Below are positions 1-14,700 of a stretch of DNA of 64,000 nucleotides, one piece after another (positions within the stretch are counted from its first letter, which is position 1; every line of letters begins with the position of its first letter). The stretch is from Tomocerus qinae (lineage: Eukaryota; Arthropoda; Collembola; Entomobryomorpha; Tomoceridae), in NCBI GenBank assembly GCA_020055645.1, contig CM034548.1, positions 7,316,001 to 7,380,000 of the forward strand. The letters are read 5' to 3'. The notes below the pieces were generated by a model. It was not told where the DNA came from and did no database searches. It saw only the letters and a list, made by a program, of their open reading frames with translations. Made by a program: the position numbers and the translations under genes.

Positions 1-2175
1 CTCTTAAATAACCAAGAGATAATTAATTTTAAACTAAGAGCAACACTAAATTTTTTCATGGGCTTTGCAGATGCCAAACACCTTATCTAGTAACTATAAG
101 AGAAGAACAATAGTCACTGTTCACTCTATTTCAATTATTTCCTGAATCCTGTTAATAAAAATTCAATTTTTACATTGTCAAGTTTTAAAGGAATTCAAGG
201 GCACTCCTTAGGATGTGGAATTGAATTTCATCTGCATACTTTTCCTTGCAATGCAAAGAATGCAAACTGCATGTCAATCCTCGTTTTTTAGCAGTAAATA
301 ATTAGCCATGCTGACTCTTGAGCTTTGTAGGTGTTCCAGTGACTTTCATTTAGATACTTATTTCATATTTATCGGCTCAGCAAAGCTCGTAATTGGCATT
401 CCTCCCATTGAAACTCTCTTTCTGACCATCAAATGTAAAAATAGAGTTTTACATCCATACTTAGGGACAAACCTACATAATAAATGTACAAACAAACCTT
501 TGAACAAAATTATTATGCTTATATGGGATTACCTGCTGTTTATTTCCAACTAATTATCTGGTAAAAGATAAGCTAAACACAAGTGAAAAGTCTCTATTTG
601 TATTTTTGTACACTGACTTACTAGTCTTTTTTCTGCGTTAAATCTGCATTTGATTGCCGTAGGCGGTAACTAGTACCATAAATGTTTGCAATGGTAATGG
701 ATAGTATTTACAAGTTGAAAAAGATAGCCTAGTATTGATTGATAGAGCAAAACATAGAATAAAATAATTAAAAATGTAGTACAATTGATTTTAGGTCATA
801 AAATTAATGCTTACTGAAGGGGTATGCATTTTCGTGACGTAACATGTTTTTCTTGAATGTTTAATGCCAAGTAGACTGAAATAGCAGTCGTGTAAGCATT
901 TAAATCATAAGAGAACTGTGTAAATAGTCTTCTGGTCCTGCTTCAACGAAAACAAGACACCAGGGTTGACGATGCATAATAAAGCCTACTGTACCTGTAT
1001 GTAGTTTGATCCTCTTCTTGATTAGTGCAGTTGTCGGTCTAGAAAATGAGAATCGGCTTTAGTGAACTAGGTTGGCTTGCTTATTTTTCTTGCCACATGC
1101 CGGTCCTCTAATCAATTCCAATCTCATTCAAAATCCTATCATAATAAGCACATAATGCTTACTAAGCATTTTATTTTAAGTGCGTATTTCGAACATGATC
1201 TTGGAAACGATGTATAAAACGGTATGATAGTGATCACTACTAGCGAGGCAGGGGAAGTAATCGTAAGTTAGGTTAGCTCATCCGCATACAGAGTATCATA
1301 TTATAATCACTTGGTTTGGTTGCGGGGAGGACTCAATAGCCTTTCCACAATATTATTTATATGCATTGCTCTTATATAAAAGTATTTTATTCATTGCCTT
1401 TGTACAATTGCTCTTTTGCTAAACGCAGAGCTGAATTACTTACTTAGTCTGCTTATCTCTGAGTTGCCAGTTTATTGGCAGCTAATCATGGTAAATATGT
1501 CTGCACTAGAATAAAATATCTAAAGAATATTATCATGTATTGCATTTTAATAGCGGTGTACAAATCATGAACAATAAATTGAGAAAGGATAAAAAAGATT
1601 CATTTCAAAACAGAGGATTCAAGTAATAAATAAATAATCCATTGATCTTGAGTTTGCTTTGGCCTAGCCAGTCCAGTCTGACTGACTTGAAACGAATCAC
1701 TGTTATTTCCAAACGCTAATTCCATCAATTGTTACAATACGAAGCAAATAATAATCGTTTGTGTAGCAACAAACAGAACAAAACAACTTATCTACATTTC
1801 CTATTATGCTATTAAGTGGAAGTGCACGCACAGCAAATTTGATTAAAGGATTGTTTACATATTATTTTCATTTCCTCTAACTCCATTAAGTGAAATCCAA
1901 GTTATATTATATCCTGGTAGCTCTTGCTAATTATCTTCTATTAATCTCATTCTTACATGAATTTAATGCATAGCCATAAATTTAAATTGCGCACATGGCT
2001 TTACAGTATTCTTTTTTGTCCCTGCATAGATTTAAATATTTTATCCTGTAGGTAGTCTTAAGAACATAAAGTAGTATTTTTTATGTCACAAAGATTGGAG
2101 TGGAGAGTTGAGTCGAGGAAAAAGAAAAGACAGACGGAATAGTTGGCTCAATGACCTTGTTACAGTCAATTAATT

Positions 2176-2192
2176 CACACACACACACACAC
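2176..2192. repeat. (CA)n microsatellite
   Basis: Eight and a half uninterrupted CA units. The short minus-strand ORF ending here is an artefact of the repeat. Confidence 0.9.
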
Positions 2193-2612
2193 TCTTACCT
2201 TTTTGACTGACATGACGCAGGCTGATGCGAGAATTGGATTTAGAGTAAGTTTGTATTCTACGACAATGAGTGACTCAATAGCTAAAGTCGGGGACGTTTC
2301 GCTATAATTGTGTTTGCATGTACACTGCAAATTCAACAGATCCTCAGTGGTCATGACTATGACGCTAACGAACGTCCCATGTAAGTATTTCGAGTAATTT
2401 ACATAGATCATGCATAGCTAGAGCTACTCAGCTACCTACACGTCAGTAGGGAACCGGCTACAGAAATTATCAGCAGCATGCCATTTGTTTAGTAAACATT
2501 CGAAATTGAATCTTATAGCCAATTGGCAGTATATTATATTATTGGTTAACGATGATAATAAATGAGCAGATATCATTTCGTTCTAATAATCTAATCCCAT
2601 CCATTATAGTGA

Positions 2613-2639
2613 CTGACAATGAGTGTCACTCATTGTCAG
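2613..2639. repeat. Perfect 27-bp palindrome
   Basis: CTGACAATGAGTG and its exact reverse complement flank a single central T, giving 13-bp arms with no mismatch. It is followed at 2675 by a trinucleotide repeat. It may be a cruciform-forming site, a dimeric protein-binding site or the trace of a hairpin-mediated duplication. Confidence 0.85.
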
Positions 2640-2675
2640 CAAACCAAGCTAGCTGACAATCTGTCAAGTCTACCT

Positions 2676-2700
2676 TTATTATTATTATTATTACTACTAC
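2676..2700. repeat. (TTA)n/(TAC)n microsatellite
   Basis: About five ATT units pass into three TAC units. It lies just downstream of the 27-bp palindrome. Confidence 0.85.
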
Positions 2701-5700
2701 TTACTATGCTTGTATTATACCTCCGACTCATTTCGTACTACGACTACTGTACACAGAAAATCCATTCATACAAAAAATCTAAACAAAGTTCTTCAATAAT
2801 TTCCTTTGAGTAAATACAGAGACTAACATTTATCTCTATATTTAATGCAAAGTCACATATTTGTGTAGAATGGAGCCGCATGTTTTGCAGACAATTTGAT
2901 ACAATTAGAGGAAGCTTCATATCGTTGGAATTTTAAAATAAGTATGCAGCGTTTAGGTACAAAAACAGTAGCGTTCATTAATTCATGATAAATAATAATG
3001 GAATGTAGACATTCTTTTCACTCATCAGCCAAGAATGTACTCAGGTAGAAAACATTTACATATTAAATATAGTAAAGTAGCATACATGGTATATTGAGTC
3101 AATTTATTTGCCATATTATTCTTTTAAACTTGTAGTAACAGTATCCTGCTGATATAAAATATAAAGATGTTGTCCCACGTAGACACTCGCGTTACTAAGC
3201 TTTACCTTACTTAATGCATGTAACTACACATATGGCTTTAACATCATCAACTCAAATGATTTCCGTGTAAACCTACACTCTGAAATATATCATTTCATCG
3301 TGTTAATTTCAAAGAGTGCACCAATTTGTCAATATTTGGCATTGATCTTCTTACGTGTCACTGCAGGAATATGTCACAAAGAAATTTAATGCGTATTAAA
3401 CTAAGTTTTTGTGCATCAACCAATATGAAGGCCGTACAGAAAATTCATGTACTTCATTTTATATCCATATTGGTTTTACTAGTTTCTACTATTATTTACT
3501 TTTGTACTTCTGAGAATACACAATTATTGTGTATTTGCAATATTACTACTTTTAACAGTAATTTGTCAGGTGGGTTATTATTTGAATCCACATGTGTTTC
3601 AAATGCTTTCAATGTAAAGTGACAAATCAATATGCTTTTCTAAAAAATAAAATCATCTGAAATTATAGCAATGTCCTTGTAAAGTAAAGCAGATTCAATT
3701 GCTATTAAATCGATTTCAAAATATCTATGACTCTATGCAATTGACTCATTTGTTTCAGCAGTGTCGTTTATGCAAAAAATGATTTTATTCCTTCCAAATT
3801 TTGGTTAGTGGTTACTGATAGTGCATTAAGTTCTGGTTTTGGGGGCCTCATTTTCGACAAAACAGTTGCAAAAACTTCGGGGGGAGTAAACAATTTGGAC
3901 AGGGATAAATAAACATTGAAAGCAACTTCCAGATAGATTAGGTATGTCAAAAAGATACGCAGCAAGGGATTATTTTCTGCAGGACTAAACGGATATTAAG
4001 GAAAACAAGACTTTTGCTAATTGTATACGGATGAACAATAGGATGTCTGATGCCACGTATTATTGATTGAAGGCAAAGACAAAAAAGTAGCCTCTAGTCT
4101 TTAGATCGTTGTGATTACTACTTCTATTCAGACTCCATTTCTATACTTGAATCCAGGCTTATATCTATCTACTCCTTCCGTATCGTTTGGTCTCCATCTC
4201 CAGATCTTCGCACACTGCATAGAGAGAGACTACCTACGTATCAGTCTATCTGCTCCAGTCTTGCATTGAGGTACTTTCTACCCAGGAGTAATAAATGATA
4301 ATGTGTATAACAAAGCGAAGCAATGAGCTAAGGAAGCGACGTTTACGTCAGCCATTTCTAGACTAATTTGCATTCACCTTTAAACTATTGTACTTATTTA
4401 TGAGCACAGCGAGCAAAAAGGAAATAGTACAAATTCTATGCTTGTATTGGTAACTAACTATTCAACGGCGAAGAGAGACATGAGCTTCGACCCTCACCAC
4501 TCTCTATGAAACTGTATCAGTCAGAAAAATCTTGTTCCTGTTTGGATCATAACGTATTTATGTACCAATACTTACTTATTACGCTTACAATTAGATTGTT
4601 TCAATTTTGTGCCTGTCTGTGTGCATGATTCAACAGCAGTAAGTAGTACTTTGTCGCTTTATGTTGAATTAAATGCATTTCAATAGGTAATCGATATCCA
4701 AGTACTAAATGCATGATAATGTGAAGGTGCTTCATGTATAATATTTATTGCTTCGTATTATCGGCAGTAACAGGATAGCGCCATGGAAATTTTAGTACGT
4801 CAATTTGAGCCAGCAATATTCAGTATACTCCAATAAATACTACTAGTACCTGCATCTCACGAATAAAACTATGCGGCCGTAATTAATATTTATAGTTAAT
4901 CCTTGATTACGGCTGTATGATAATGGATAATATTTTATTGCTAATAAAAACGACTGTTTTAAATAAAGGAGAACGCTTAAATAGACGACCATCAAACATT
5001 CAGCAAAAAATACGGTAATAATGTAAAAATGTGGATAAAATAGCACGATGAAAATTTCCATGTGTACTGCTGTGTGCACTTAAAGATTTTTACTTGAAAT
5101 CAATTTGGTAGGAAATTACAGCCAACTATCCTGTAGTGGTTTCCACATCGTTGGACGTGGTCTAAGTAATGAGATATACACAAACATTTAATTAAATATA
5201 AGTTCTGCTAACTTTTCGATCATTCCAGTTATTAAATAATACAAGCGTATATTGGTATGTATCGTATCATTCAGATTAGCAGATAGTTTTTCAATTTATT
5301 TTGATAGGTACTTATTAATACTGTAAATATTTGCTTCTTATAAGTAAGACACTCGTTCATGTGATGCCATTGAATTAAGGCCTGACCTTACATATAAATT
5401 TGGGATAGGTATTAATAAAATTAAATGTTCTTTTTTATCGTAGTTATTATACTTAACCACACACAGAGAACTAGTTATCAGTTACCTTACAAGCATTATT
5501 AACCATACATGCATATAGCTAGGCTCAGTCCAACTCCTTACACTACTTTCAATTGACTCATTAAAAATAATGCTAACTACTACTAACTGCCAGATTCTAT
5601 ATTGAAAACATTTAACATGCCAATTGCAAATAGTAAAAGACTAGTGCAAATTCCAACCATGAGGTTAGTCAATTAGTGCACTAAGTTCTGCTTTAATTGT

Positions 5701-8700
5701 CTTTATCATACCTGTACTGATAGTACAGACGACTCAAAGCCCAAATTCTCTAAATACCTAATATTTGTTAATGAAATAAAGTAATTTACCTTCAAAAAAG
5801 TTTTGTTTACTAATGTTTAGAACTTGTGTTTTGTCTCCATTAACTGTTTGTATTTCTTTTGTAGCGATTGCAATGGGTTTCGCTTGATTTGGCTAACCCA
5901 TCTATATCAATTTACTACTTCACTTACTGCCGTGTGTCTGGTTGCTAACAATAATTCATCAATAGGAGAACTAAATTGAGTTTGTGAATATTTATTTGGA
6001 TTTTCATTGCGCCATGGCCACAAGATACATGAAAAACATGCAGGCCAACTTTGTTTTGTTTCTTCGTGGTGTGGCGTCTCATGAATGCTTCAATCGTGGA
6101 ATCCAATCCAACAACAATCAGCCGATTGTTATGGAATGTTTTCGACGATCGCAGTTGAACTTGAGCTTATCACTTTACTGCTACATTCCTTTCCAATCTC
6201 TGCACAACAAAAGAAAATATGCAATATAGGGGTAAAAATATTACATACTTACACATTGCATCAGTATTAGTGTCTCTACTTTAACTAATGTCTGCATAAG
6301 TAATCTGTAGCAGGTACAAATAAATAAATACATCGCTACCTTTACAGGCTTTGCATAAATCATTTTTATCAATTCATGTCGCAATTTAACACCCAGTTAT
6401 ACACGTCTTACTACAAAATCTCCTCTGGGAATTTGCATTAAACAAATCGATAAATTAAGCATTTAAAAATAGCCAGTGGTCACATTTATTTATATATCTT
6501 AAATTTTACATGAGCATGAAAACAAAGACCTCCGAAGAACTAGATAGAAGGGCTATCAACTAATAAAACATTTCACACTTATAACTTATTACTTTAGGAT
6601 TTCTTTCCATTTTAAACATCCATCTTCCATCCTTGTTTCGTAGCCATGCTATAAAATACTAATTAAATATTCAATCATCCACGTCATAGTAGAAATAGTC
6701 TTTTATTGTAAAAGGTTGTTACATGCTTAGAAAAGTACACATTTGCACATATTATGGGAAAACAAAGGTTTTCGTTAATCTAGAGTAGAACGTATAAAAG
6801 ATTCGAAGCTAGGCAAACAATGAAGGAAAAATTGTGTCCGGAAATGACATTATGTAATATTCCGTGTAGAAAAGACTCTTGCATTTGTGTAGGGAGAAAT
6901 CAATATTTTGCCAACGCATGTATCTAATCTTTGTACGAGTCGTCGCATGTGCAAATTCCATAAAGGCAAACCAATAAGAAAATCCGAATAGGAGACGTAA
7001 TTCACAGCGCAGATGCCAATACCCGGATTCAATTTTATTAGTTCAGTCAGAGTAAACATTTCCAGCATGCAGGAGGAGCGTTCTTCACTTGCATCTCCAC
7101 TCTTAATTTGGTGAGCAGAGAAAGGGGGACTTCTCTGACAACAACCGAGTCTAAAGGAAAACATCAAAATCGATTCCACTGCACATAGACCAAGAAAAGG
7201 ATGTATTTTCCCTTTTAGCATTACATGATATGATTCTGTATCAAGTTGTACAATATAAATGGAACAGAATATGCCTCAGCTGAAGTATTTAGTCAACATA
7301 ACTATTCCACAAAAGCTTCACCCTTTTGGTTGAGATTCAAAATGTTTATTTTCATACAACTTCAAAGCACTTTTGACAGTATTTTGAAAAGCAACAAATA
7401 CTACTGGGGAAATAAACATATCAAGCTTTTGTGCACTATCATTTAAATATTGGCATTACTTGGTAAAGTAGTAGAATTTGACTACAATGCAGAACAGTAT
7501 GTCACCAATCGTTTCATTATGTCTCATGTTTCTGTAATATATTATGCACTTTATTAGGCATTGTGGAGCACATTGTGTAATGATCACTATATAAAAAGCA
7601 CGAAATTTATTGTTATTATAGGCATTAGAAGATACTCTGAGCGTAGTGGTTGAGTTAGATGGTTTGGTGAGGTTAAACATCTGTGGCTACGACTTTGAAA
7701 GAAGTCATCTCATCACATTCAATAGTAAGGGAAGCAAAAAACCCATTCTCTAAGATGAGAACATGAGATAGAAAGGGAGAACATGCAGTGCAGTGGAACA
7801 TGTTCCTTCGGTTTAATGCAGTCCATTTCATTATTCAGATCAAACATAGATTTTCAAGGATTCACAGATCGGACTCTAAAAAAATTCGTATTGTATTGCA
7901 TATAAGACACCATGCATCTAGGTTCTGAATAAATAACGTTTCCACGTTGCTATAATTGAATGATAAATGTGAATTTTGAACTTAATCATGACTTACATGT
8001 AAATTGCAAGGCTTGGTAAGTAAAGCAAAGCCTAACTCCCATTTGTCTAAGTAGTCAAAAATCTAGATGATTTTATTATTTATTACTATATAGATATGCA
8101 TACAATAGTTAATTGGTAATCGAGTATTTAATACCTATAGTGCAGTAGTAGGTTAGGTATAACGTTTTTACTCCAACAAATCAATATAGGAATTGGTTTG
8201 GATGCCCACAGGATTGTTTTGAGTTTTTTCGGAATATGTCAAAAACCAAATAAATATATTTAATGCATTTGTATTAAGAAATCAATGCCAGCGGTGGATA
8301 TGATTTCCCATAAAATTCTATTAGAGCCTTCTCTTCCGACTGACTTTAATTACACACACCCAACTCACAGAAGTCAAATCTGAACAATTGTAATTAATTC
8401 TTTATCCTGGAAAACATAAAAAGATTTTATAGTTGAGTACGAAGGAGTTTAGTTTGATTCGAACATTCGTTTCACTCATTCATACGCATGTCACGTCAAT
8501 GGGGAACTGAAGTGATATGGGTAATAAAGTACCTGAATACCTTATTAGTGCCAAATCACTGTAAAGTAACGGATGCATATCCATATCCAATAAGTATGTA
8601 CACAACATACTTTGTAGTAATTTTTAGGTTTGAGTGGAGTGCAATTCATTTATGAGTTACGACTTCATAACTGTCTCACTAACAACACTCGTGTGATAAC

Positions 8701-11700
8701 TAAATGCAATGCTATAGAATGTAGGTACTTGCTTTAAGTAAGAGGATTTAGGTACTCGCTCCATTCTGCTATCTGTCATAGCGTATAAGATTATGAATAT
8801 TTATTTACATATAAATAGGTCTGATGTTTAATATATTTATCTTGGCATATGGTGCTAATATTAATGGAAAACGAGACAATAAAGGACATCGTACTGGTTC
8901 ACGTGGGAAATACTAGATACATGTATTTTAGCTATGCACAAATGATGATAGATCTGCATATGACAAAAAAGAGAAGGTCGAAGTCTATTCCGGCAGTTCC
9001 GGTCACAATGCAAGACATCAAAGAATTATACCTACCACATCTTTACCTATCTCCCATATAGGAACAAAATTTTCTGTGTTTGTACTAAACCGTCTCAATT
9101 GCTGTGGATACAAATTATTATATTACGCACTAACTCATAGTATTACATCTACAGCTATTAATGCAAGGTTTATTTATTACTCAAGTGCCAGAACGGACGA
9201 AGATTGCAAGTAATAGGTAAGAGAAAACGATGGAGTCTAAAATCGCTAACTAGATAAAGGATGGAATAAAATATTGTAGACAGTCCAGTTTAGCAAGAAC
9301 GTTGCAAGGAAATTACACATGCGTAAGGCTTCTTGCTTAACTCCTGTCTGTCTGTCTCTATCTGCTGATGAAACAACGAGACATAATATATTGTGATATG
9401 AATCATATTGTAAAGAATTGTTGACATAGACAGGGTAGTTCCTCATTGGGAAATTGTGGGCAGATATTTTTTGATTTTCTTCTAGGGTGACCCAAGTCTT
9501 TATGCCATTTTTCTAAATTCTCCGTTGAGCCATTATCTGAGTTCAAAAAATGTGCAGCTGAGATTCATCCCAACATTTTTTAGCAATCTTCCATCAGACA
9601 GGGATAGAGACATGTGGTAGGTGCACAAATTGACTACTCGTAATACGAACCCAAGAAACCCACAATAATCCATCAAATTTATGCTCCCTGTAGATAGTGG
9701 ACATGGGTAAGTAAGTACCCATATTATGCCTGCATGTATCACTAAATAGTAGATAGGAATGTAGTGCAAGGATTCTCAGTCGATTCACTACAGATTTCTC
9801 ATTCGTAATCATAATTATAGACCTTGTGAATTGTACACTTCATTAAATACTGCCGACAAATAGGCTCAATGTTACCTTTCATCATTTCTTCCGTCAGCGC
9901 AGTTCGAGTTCACTCACATACACAACTCAAACTATACTCGACTTACATAGAATGGCTATATACAACCAGACACAAATATTAACACCCATGCAGTTCACAT
10001 TATCGAAAGATTTAATATGGCCTTTGATTGAAGTCATGTCATAAGCAATAGGTACATATCACTTACCCAAAAGTGCATACTTATATACTTACTGTATGTT
10101 CACTTTAACTATTTAACTGTTGCATTTGAGACTCGGTTCAAAAACGGTTAATATCAATGCTAGTATTAACTAAGCTTATAATTTATAGCACTTTTTACAT
10201 ATATTAGGTACAGTGCACCTAAATCTTACCACTTCGTAACTGACAGTCTTAAAAATTTTATGTTGCACCCTTGTGTTAACTAAAACCTTCCTTGACAATG
10301 TCTTTAATTTATGTTTTCATCCACGTACATAGTGCAATATGAAACTAACAATATTCTTTGCATCCGTTATAAACACAAAAGTCAAATACTGTGCCCACGC
10401 TCACAAATAATAACCAACTAATCACCTTTTCATAATAGGCTAGTGTTATCACAAGGTTTACATTTCACAATTTTGTACCTATAGCATATAAAGGAAGTTT
10501 TAATTGGTCTTAATATACTTTACGATTTATCTTTTAATAGAATTGACTACTCTCAACATGATACACGTGTGTCTATGTATATTACTCTAGTATAGTGTTA
10601 TGGTCCCTTTATGAAAATTAGTTCCTACCATTCATTATTATTTCATTGCAGCTTTGGATGAAAGGCAGATAATGCTATGCAATGATAATGAGGATGTAAT
10701 TGATATATTGTGTCTTAGCTAATTGTTTGACACGATAACATTTTAACATGATAACAGCTAGTTAATACTCGATCTAACCAAAATATTCTGCCGACAACTT
10801 GCATGTAAATATAGCCGTCAACATTATAAGAACGAATGATATCGCAATGAGCAATTTTATAACATAAATATAAGCATTAAATGTATTTGTGAACTTGCCA
10901 AGTACATAAAAAAATAAAAGACATTGTAGTATTGAGTCACTAGCAGGAAATAAATCTTTAGCAGTAAAAATTCAATTTTATCTATATACTTAAAATGAAT
11001 TTAAAAACAACCGCAATTAAATTTTTTACTGTTTAGCTAACAAATGTAAAACTATAATTCCAACGAAGTACCTAAGTACGCTGTCATTGCTAGGATTACA
11101 CACAATGAAATTGAGTTGGTTAGAATTTGTAAATAAATTAGCAAAATTGAATATTAGTTTGGCAAGACAACAAAGAGTTGATAGTGCATGGGGAATATAG
11201 AGTGGAGTGAGAGGTCGGATATTTTAATTTGCAAAGGTGCATTGGAAAGACGAGATGAGTGGTTTATGAGTAAAGATGAAAACGGATTTGTGTGGGGAAA
11301 CTAATTATGTAGCTGCATAAACGTTCTGCAGTGTTAGATAGGCCGTCGGAAATGAACAAATTATTTAAGCAATAATAAGTATCTATGAATCCATCTGTTT
11401 GTAGTAAAAGGAGAGGGACGCTACTTAACAGAATGGACTGTATACACAGCATGATAGTACAGATAGTAACAAGGGATAGTTGGTGCATCGGTTTTACTAT
11501 GCAAATTGTAAATGGACAGCTTACTGTGCTCTGTTGTGCTGTTACATATAAATTCGTCATAATATTATATTATTCCTTGATACACATTTTACAATTCTGC
11601 AAGTGAGAATGAAGGATATAAAATATTCTAAAGTATTGGGATACTTTATTGTCAAGTCAGGTGTGCTCTATTGAAAAGTTGGTTGGATAAGGCATGCTAA

Positions 11701-14700
11701 CAATAACTAACGATAAGTAATTGCTCTAGCACCAAACGAACTGCATATCTCTCCTATCTTCCCATTATACTTATGAGAGTCAAGCTCCTGTTGTGTTGGT
11801 CAATGATACACTGAACCTAACTATATAGGATTATATTATTATGTGGAAAGGAACAGTCACAGGATCTGCAGTTGGAAAGAACATAATATTATAGTCAGAC
11901 TAGGCAACGGCTATCTATTGTGGAATGGTACTTACGATAACGTTTTTATTGCGTATTCTTGAGGATACACTGCATCTCCATTGAGTATTGAGTCTCCTTT
12001 GGTTCACGGGTATAAACTAGAGCATTTTTCATTCCTAGTCAACTGCAGCATAATAGATATGACCAAATCTCTTTTCTGATTTGGATGTACTGTGCTTATG
12101 GATGAACTCATCCAATCTAATTCTAAATGCACCCCTTTGGAAAGTTATGTGTGGGTTTTCAAGAATTATGAACCTATCTCATTTGAACTGATAACAACAA
12201 GGAAGAAATAAGAAGTACCACAACGCAGCAAGCAATGAAATCGAATGGCATTGTCGATAGTTTCTATATTGTATCTATCAATTCATTTGTACTACATAAC
12301 TATGTGTGTTCAGATCAGAAGTCAAGTCAAAAGACATCGCAGTTTTTCATTGCTTCTCCGACTCTTACGTGTTAGCCATTTCTGCAGTATATTTCTATTA
12401 TCTAAATGCAACATTTCGATAGATATCCATTTTGTACCGCAATATTAGAAGGTGACTTAACCAAGAGTCCTGAAGCTTCTGAATCCTTCTCAACAGGGAA
12501 CAAAGGATATCACCTTTTTCCGTCAATACTCCAAAACCTCGGAATTTTCCACTTTTTTCATCCTCCATGAACAGTAATCCATTAAATAGACAGGTTTACA
12601 CGATTTACTCCGTTTGCATAAAAATATTTTAAATGGAAATTTAGAGGCTTACTGAAAAGTTAACTAGGCAGACTTTTGGTTCCCTGATTTCGACGTTAGT
12701 ACTACTCAGCAAGCAAAGATATTTTCGAACATGAAATATCTTGTGAATGTATATGTAAGATGTAAAGTGCAAAAAATTCTTGTATCTTTATCTCTACGAT
12801 CGTTTATTGCACTATTGACTGACGTATCTTTACAGCGCAGTATTCTCTATATAAAATATAGATATATATATATTATGCATAAAGACAGTCGGAGGGTTAT
12901 TGCAAGGCGAAAGTAATTGTCTTTAAAAATCAGAATAAATAATTCATATAAACCGAATGTCTTGTCATGTTCTTATTTTCATACTATATTTATTGACTCG
13001 CCATATTTTATTAGTAATGTATCTCTTCTACATTTATTATTAGTGACTGGGTTAAGCATAAACTAGAAGATGTAGATGCCTGCTCAAGAAGTAGTTCAAT
13101 AGATATAGCAATTACTACATATGGCTACATAATATTTATATCATCCACTCTCAAAAATGTTTGCCACAGGTTTTATTCTTTCTTTCATTTTTAAAATATT
13201 ACTGTTGACTGATTGTTAATGAGTAAAAGATGTTCAGAAGCAAATCCTGCAGGGAGCATAAATACTTTGGATGCCAAACATTTGTATCTACATGAATGCA
13301 TCCGCGTTTTGCAAGCAAATTGAAGTACCTAGTCACTATTGCGGATTTTCCTGGATCCAATCATATTTATGAAGCTTGTGTTATTATTAAGAATGCGTAG
13401 GTATTGTATAAATAAATTTGCAAGTCAAACCATTCATTGTTTCCTATAGAGTAATGCATGAATGGCATATCTTGGAGTGTACTTATAAATATTAGTACCT
13501 ATGTACTACCTCGACGGCTCTGTTGTTTTGTTTTGTGAATTGCAATATGTGTCGATTGATTCATTCATGCACCGTTGGTGGCTCCTATGATAATTGCAAG
13601 GTTGCATCTCTCTATCCGTTAACATTTCCATTGGATGAAAAGCTGGAGTGGTTTATTGATTGGTTGTGCATGCACATGATGAATTAGCTGATTGTTAGCT
13701 GAACGAACAGCCCACACGGAATATTTCGGGCCAGCCTCGGCATTCAACATTTTTACAGACTCATTAAATGTTCACAGAAATTAGCGTCAAAGTAAGAGAA
13801 TTTATCGTGGTCAGTTTTTTGTGGCCATCTACCTGATCAATTAATTTAATTCTAATTAATAAAAACTGATGCTGCAAAAATAATGATGGCCAAGGCATTT
13901 AATTCTTCTGTGAAGCAAAAAAACTTTTAATTTTAGATTGCTGGGAATAAATCCATGCTAACTAGAATAACTCCGTAATAAGATATCTGATTACCGTTAT
14001 ACAACTTTAAATATTCTACTGTTTAAATTTATATCAAAAGTACAATTTGTGGTGAATTAATGTAGTTATTTTTGTGAATTTTTATATTATTGCATATCGT
14101 ATGAATCGTTTATTTAGATTGTATTGTTACAATAAAATTAATACCAAGGTACTATAGTTTTTAACGTACCTAATAAATTGCCGTTTCGGCGTTTTATGTG
14201 CACTGACCTAAATTTATTCTAAATTCATTGAAATCTCAAGCAAAATAATTCTTAGAGTTGGTTTGGAGAGTGAGAGCAGAACTTGAACTTGTTTAACTTA
14301 TATTTAAGTGGTTTGCATAATTTGGTAAAAATGAAACTGCATTGGGTAAAGAAGTGGATTGGTTTGAATTAGTGCAGAAATAGAGTAGCCGAAAAGTTTA
14401 CTAATGATTAGATGATGAACCCGAGTGCCTTGAACACTGAAGCACAGTGTCATATATCTATCAGAATCCTGCAGCACGTAGCAATTAGCATCGCTAAATT
14501 TATTTCTATCGACATCTTGGCGAATGCAAAAACTAGTTTCGATTAAATAGTCCCATTAAACCCCAATAATGATTCTTATGGCTATTTTATTTCTGTTACA
14601 ATATCTACACATTCTGGCGTATTTATGAGGTTGCGTACACGTACAACTGTGTGCAATTAAAGTAACCAACAACAACGAGCGATCTCAGCAAAATACAACT

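Noticed and set aside
6850-7221. 123-codon minus-strand ORF with several Cys and Leu
   Set aside because: Length is within chance expectation for the window. No motif, splice signal or compositional shift supports coding.
8449-8470. GTTCGAATC-like string on the minus strand suggesting a tRNA T-loop
   Set aside because: No acceptor stem, anticodon arm or D arm can be formed around it.
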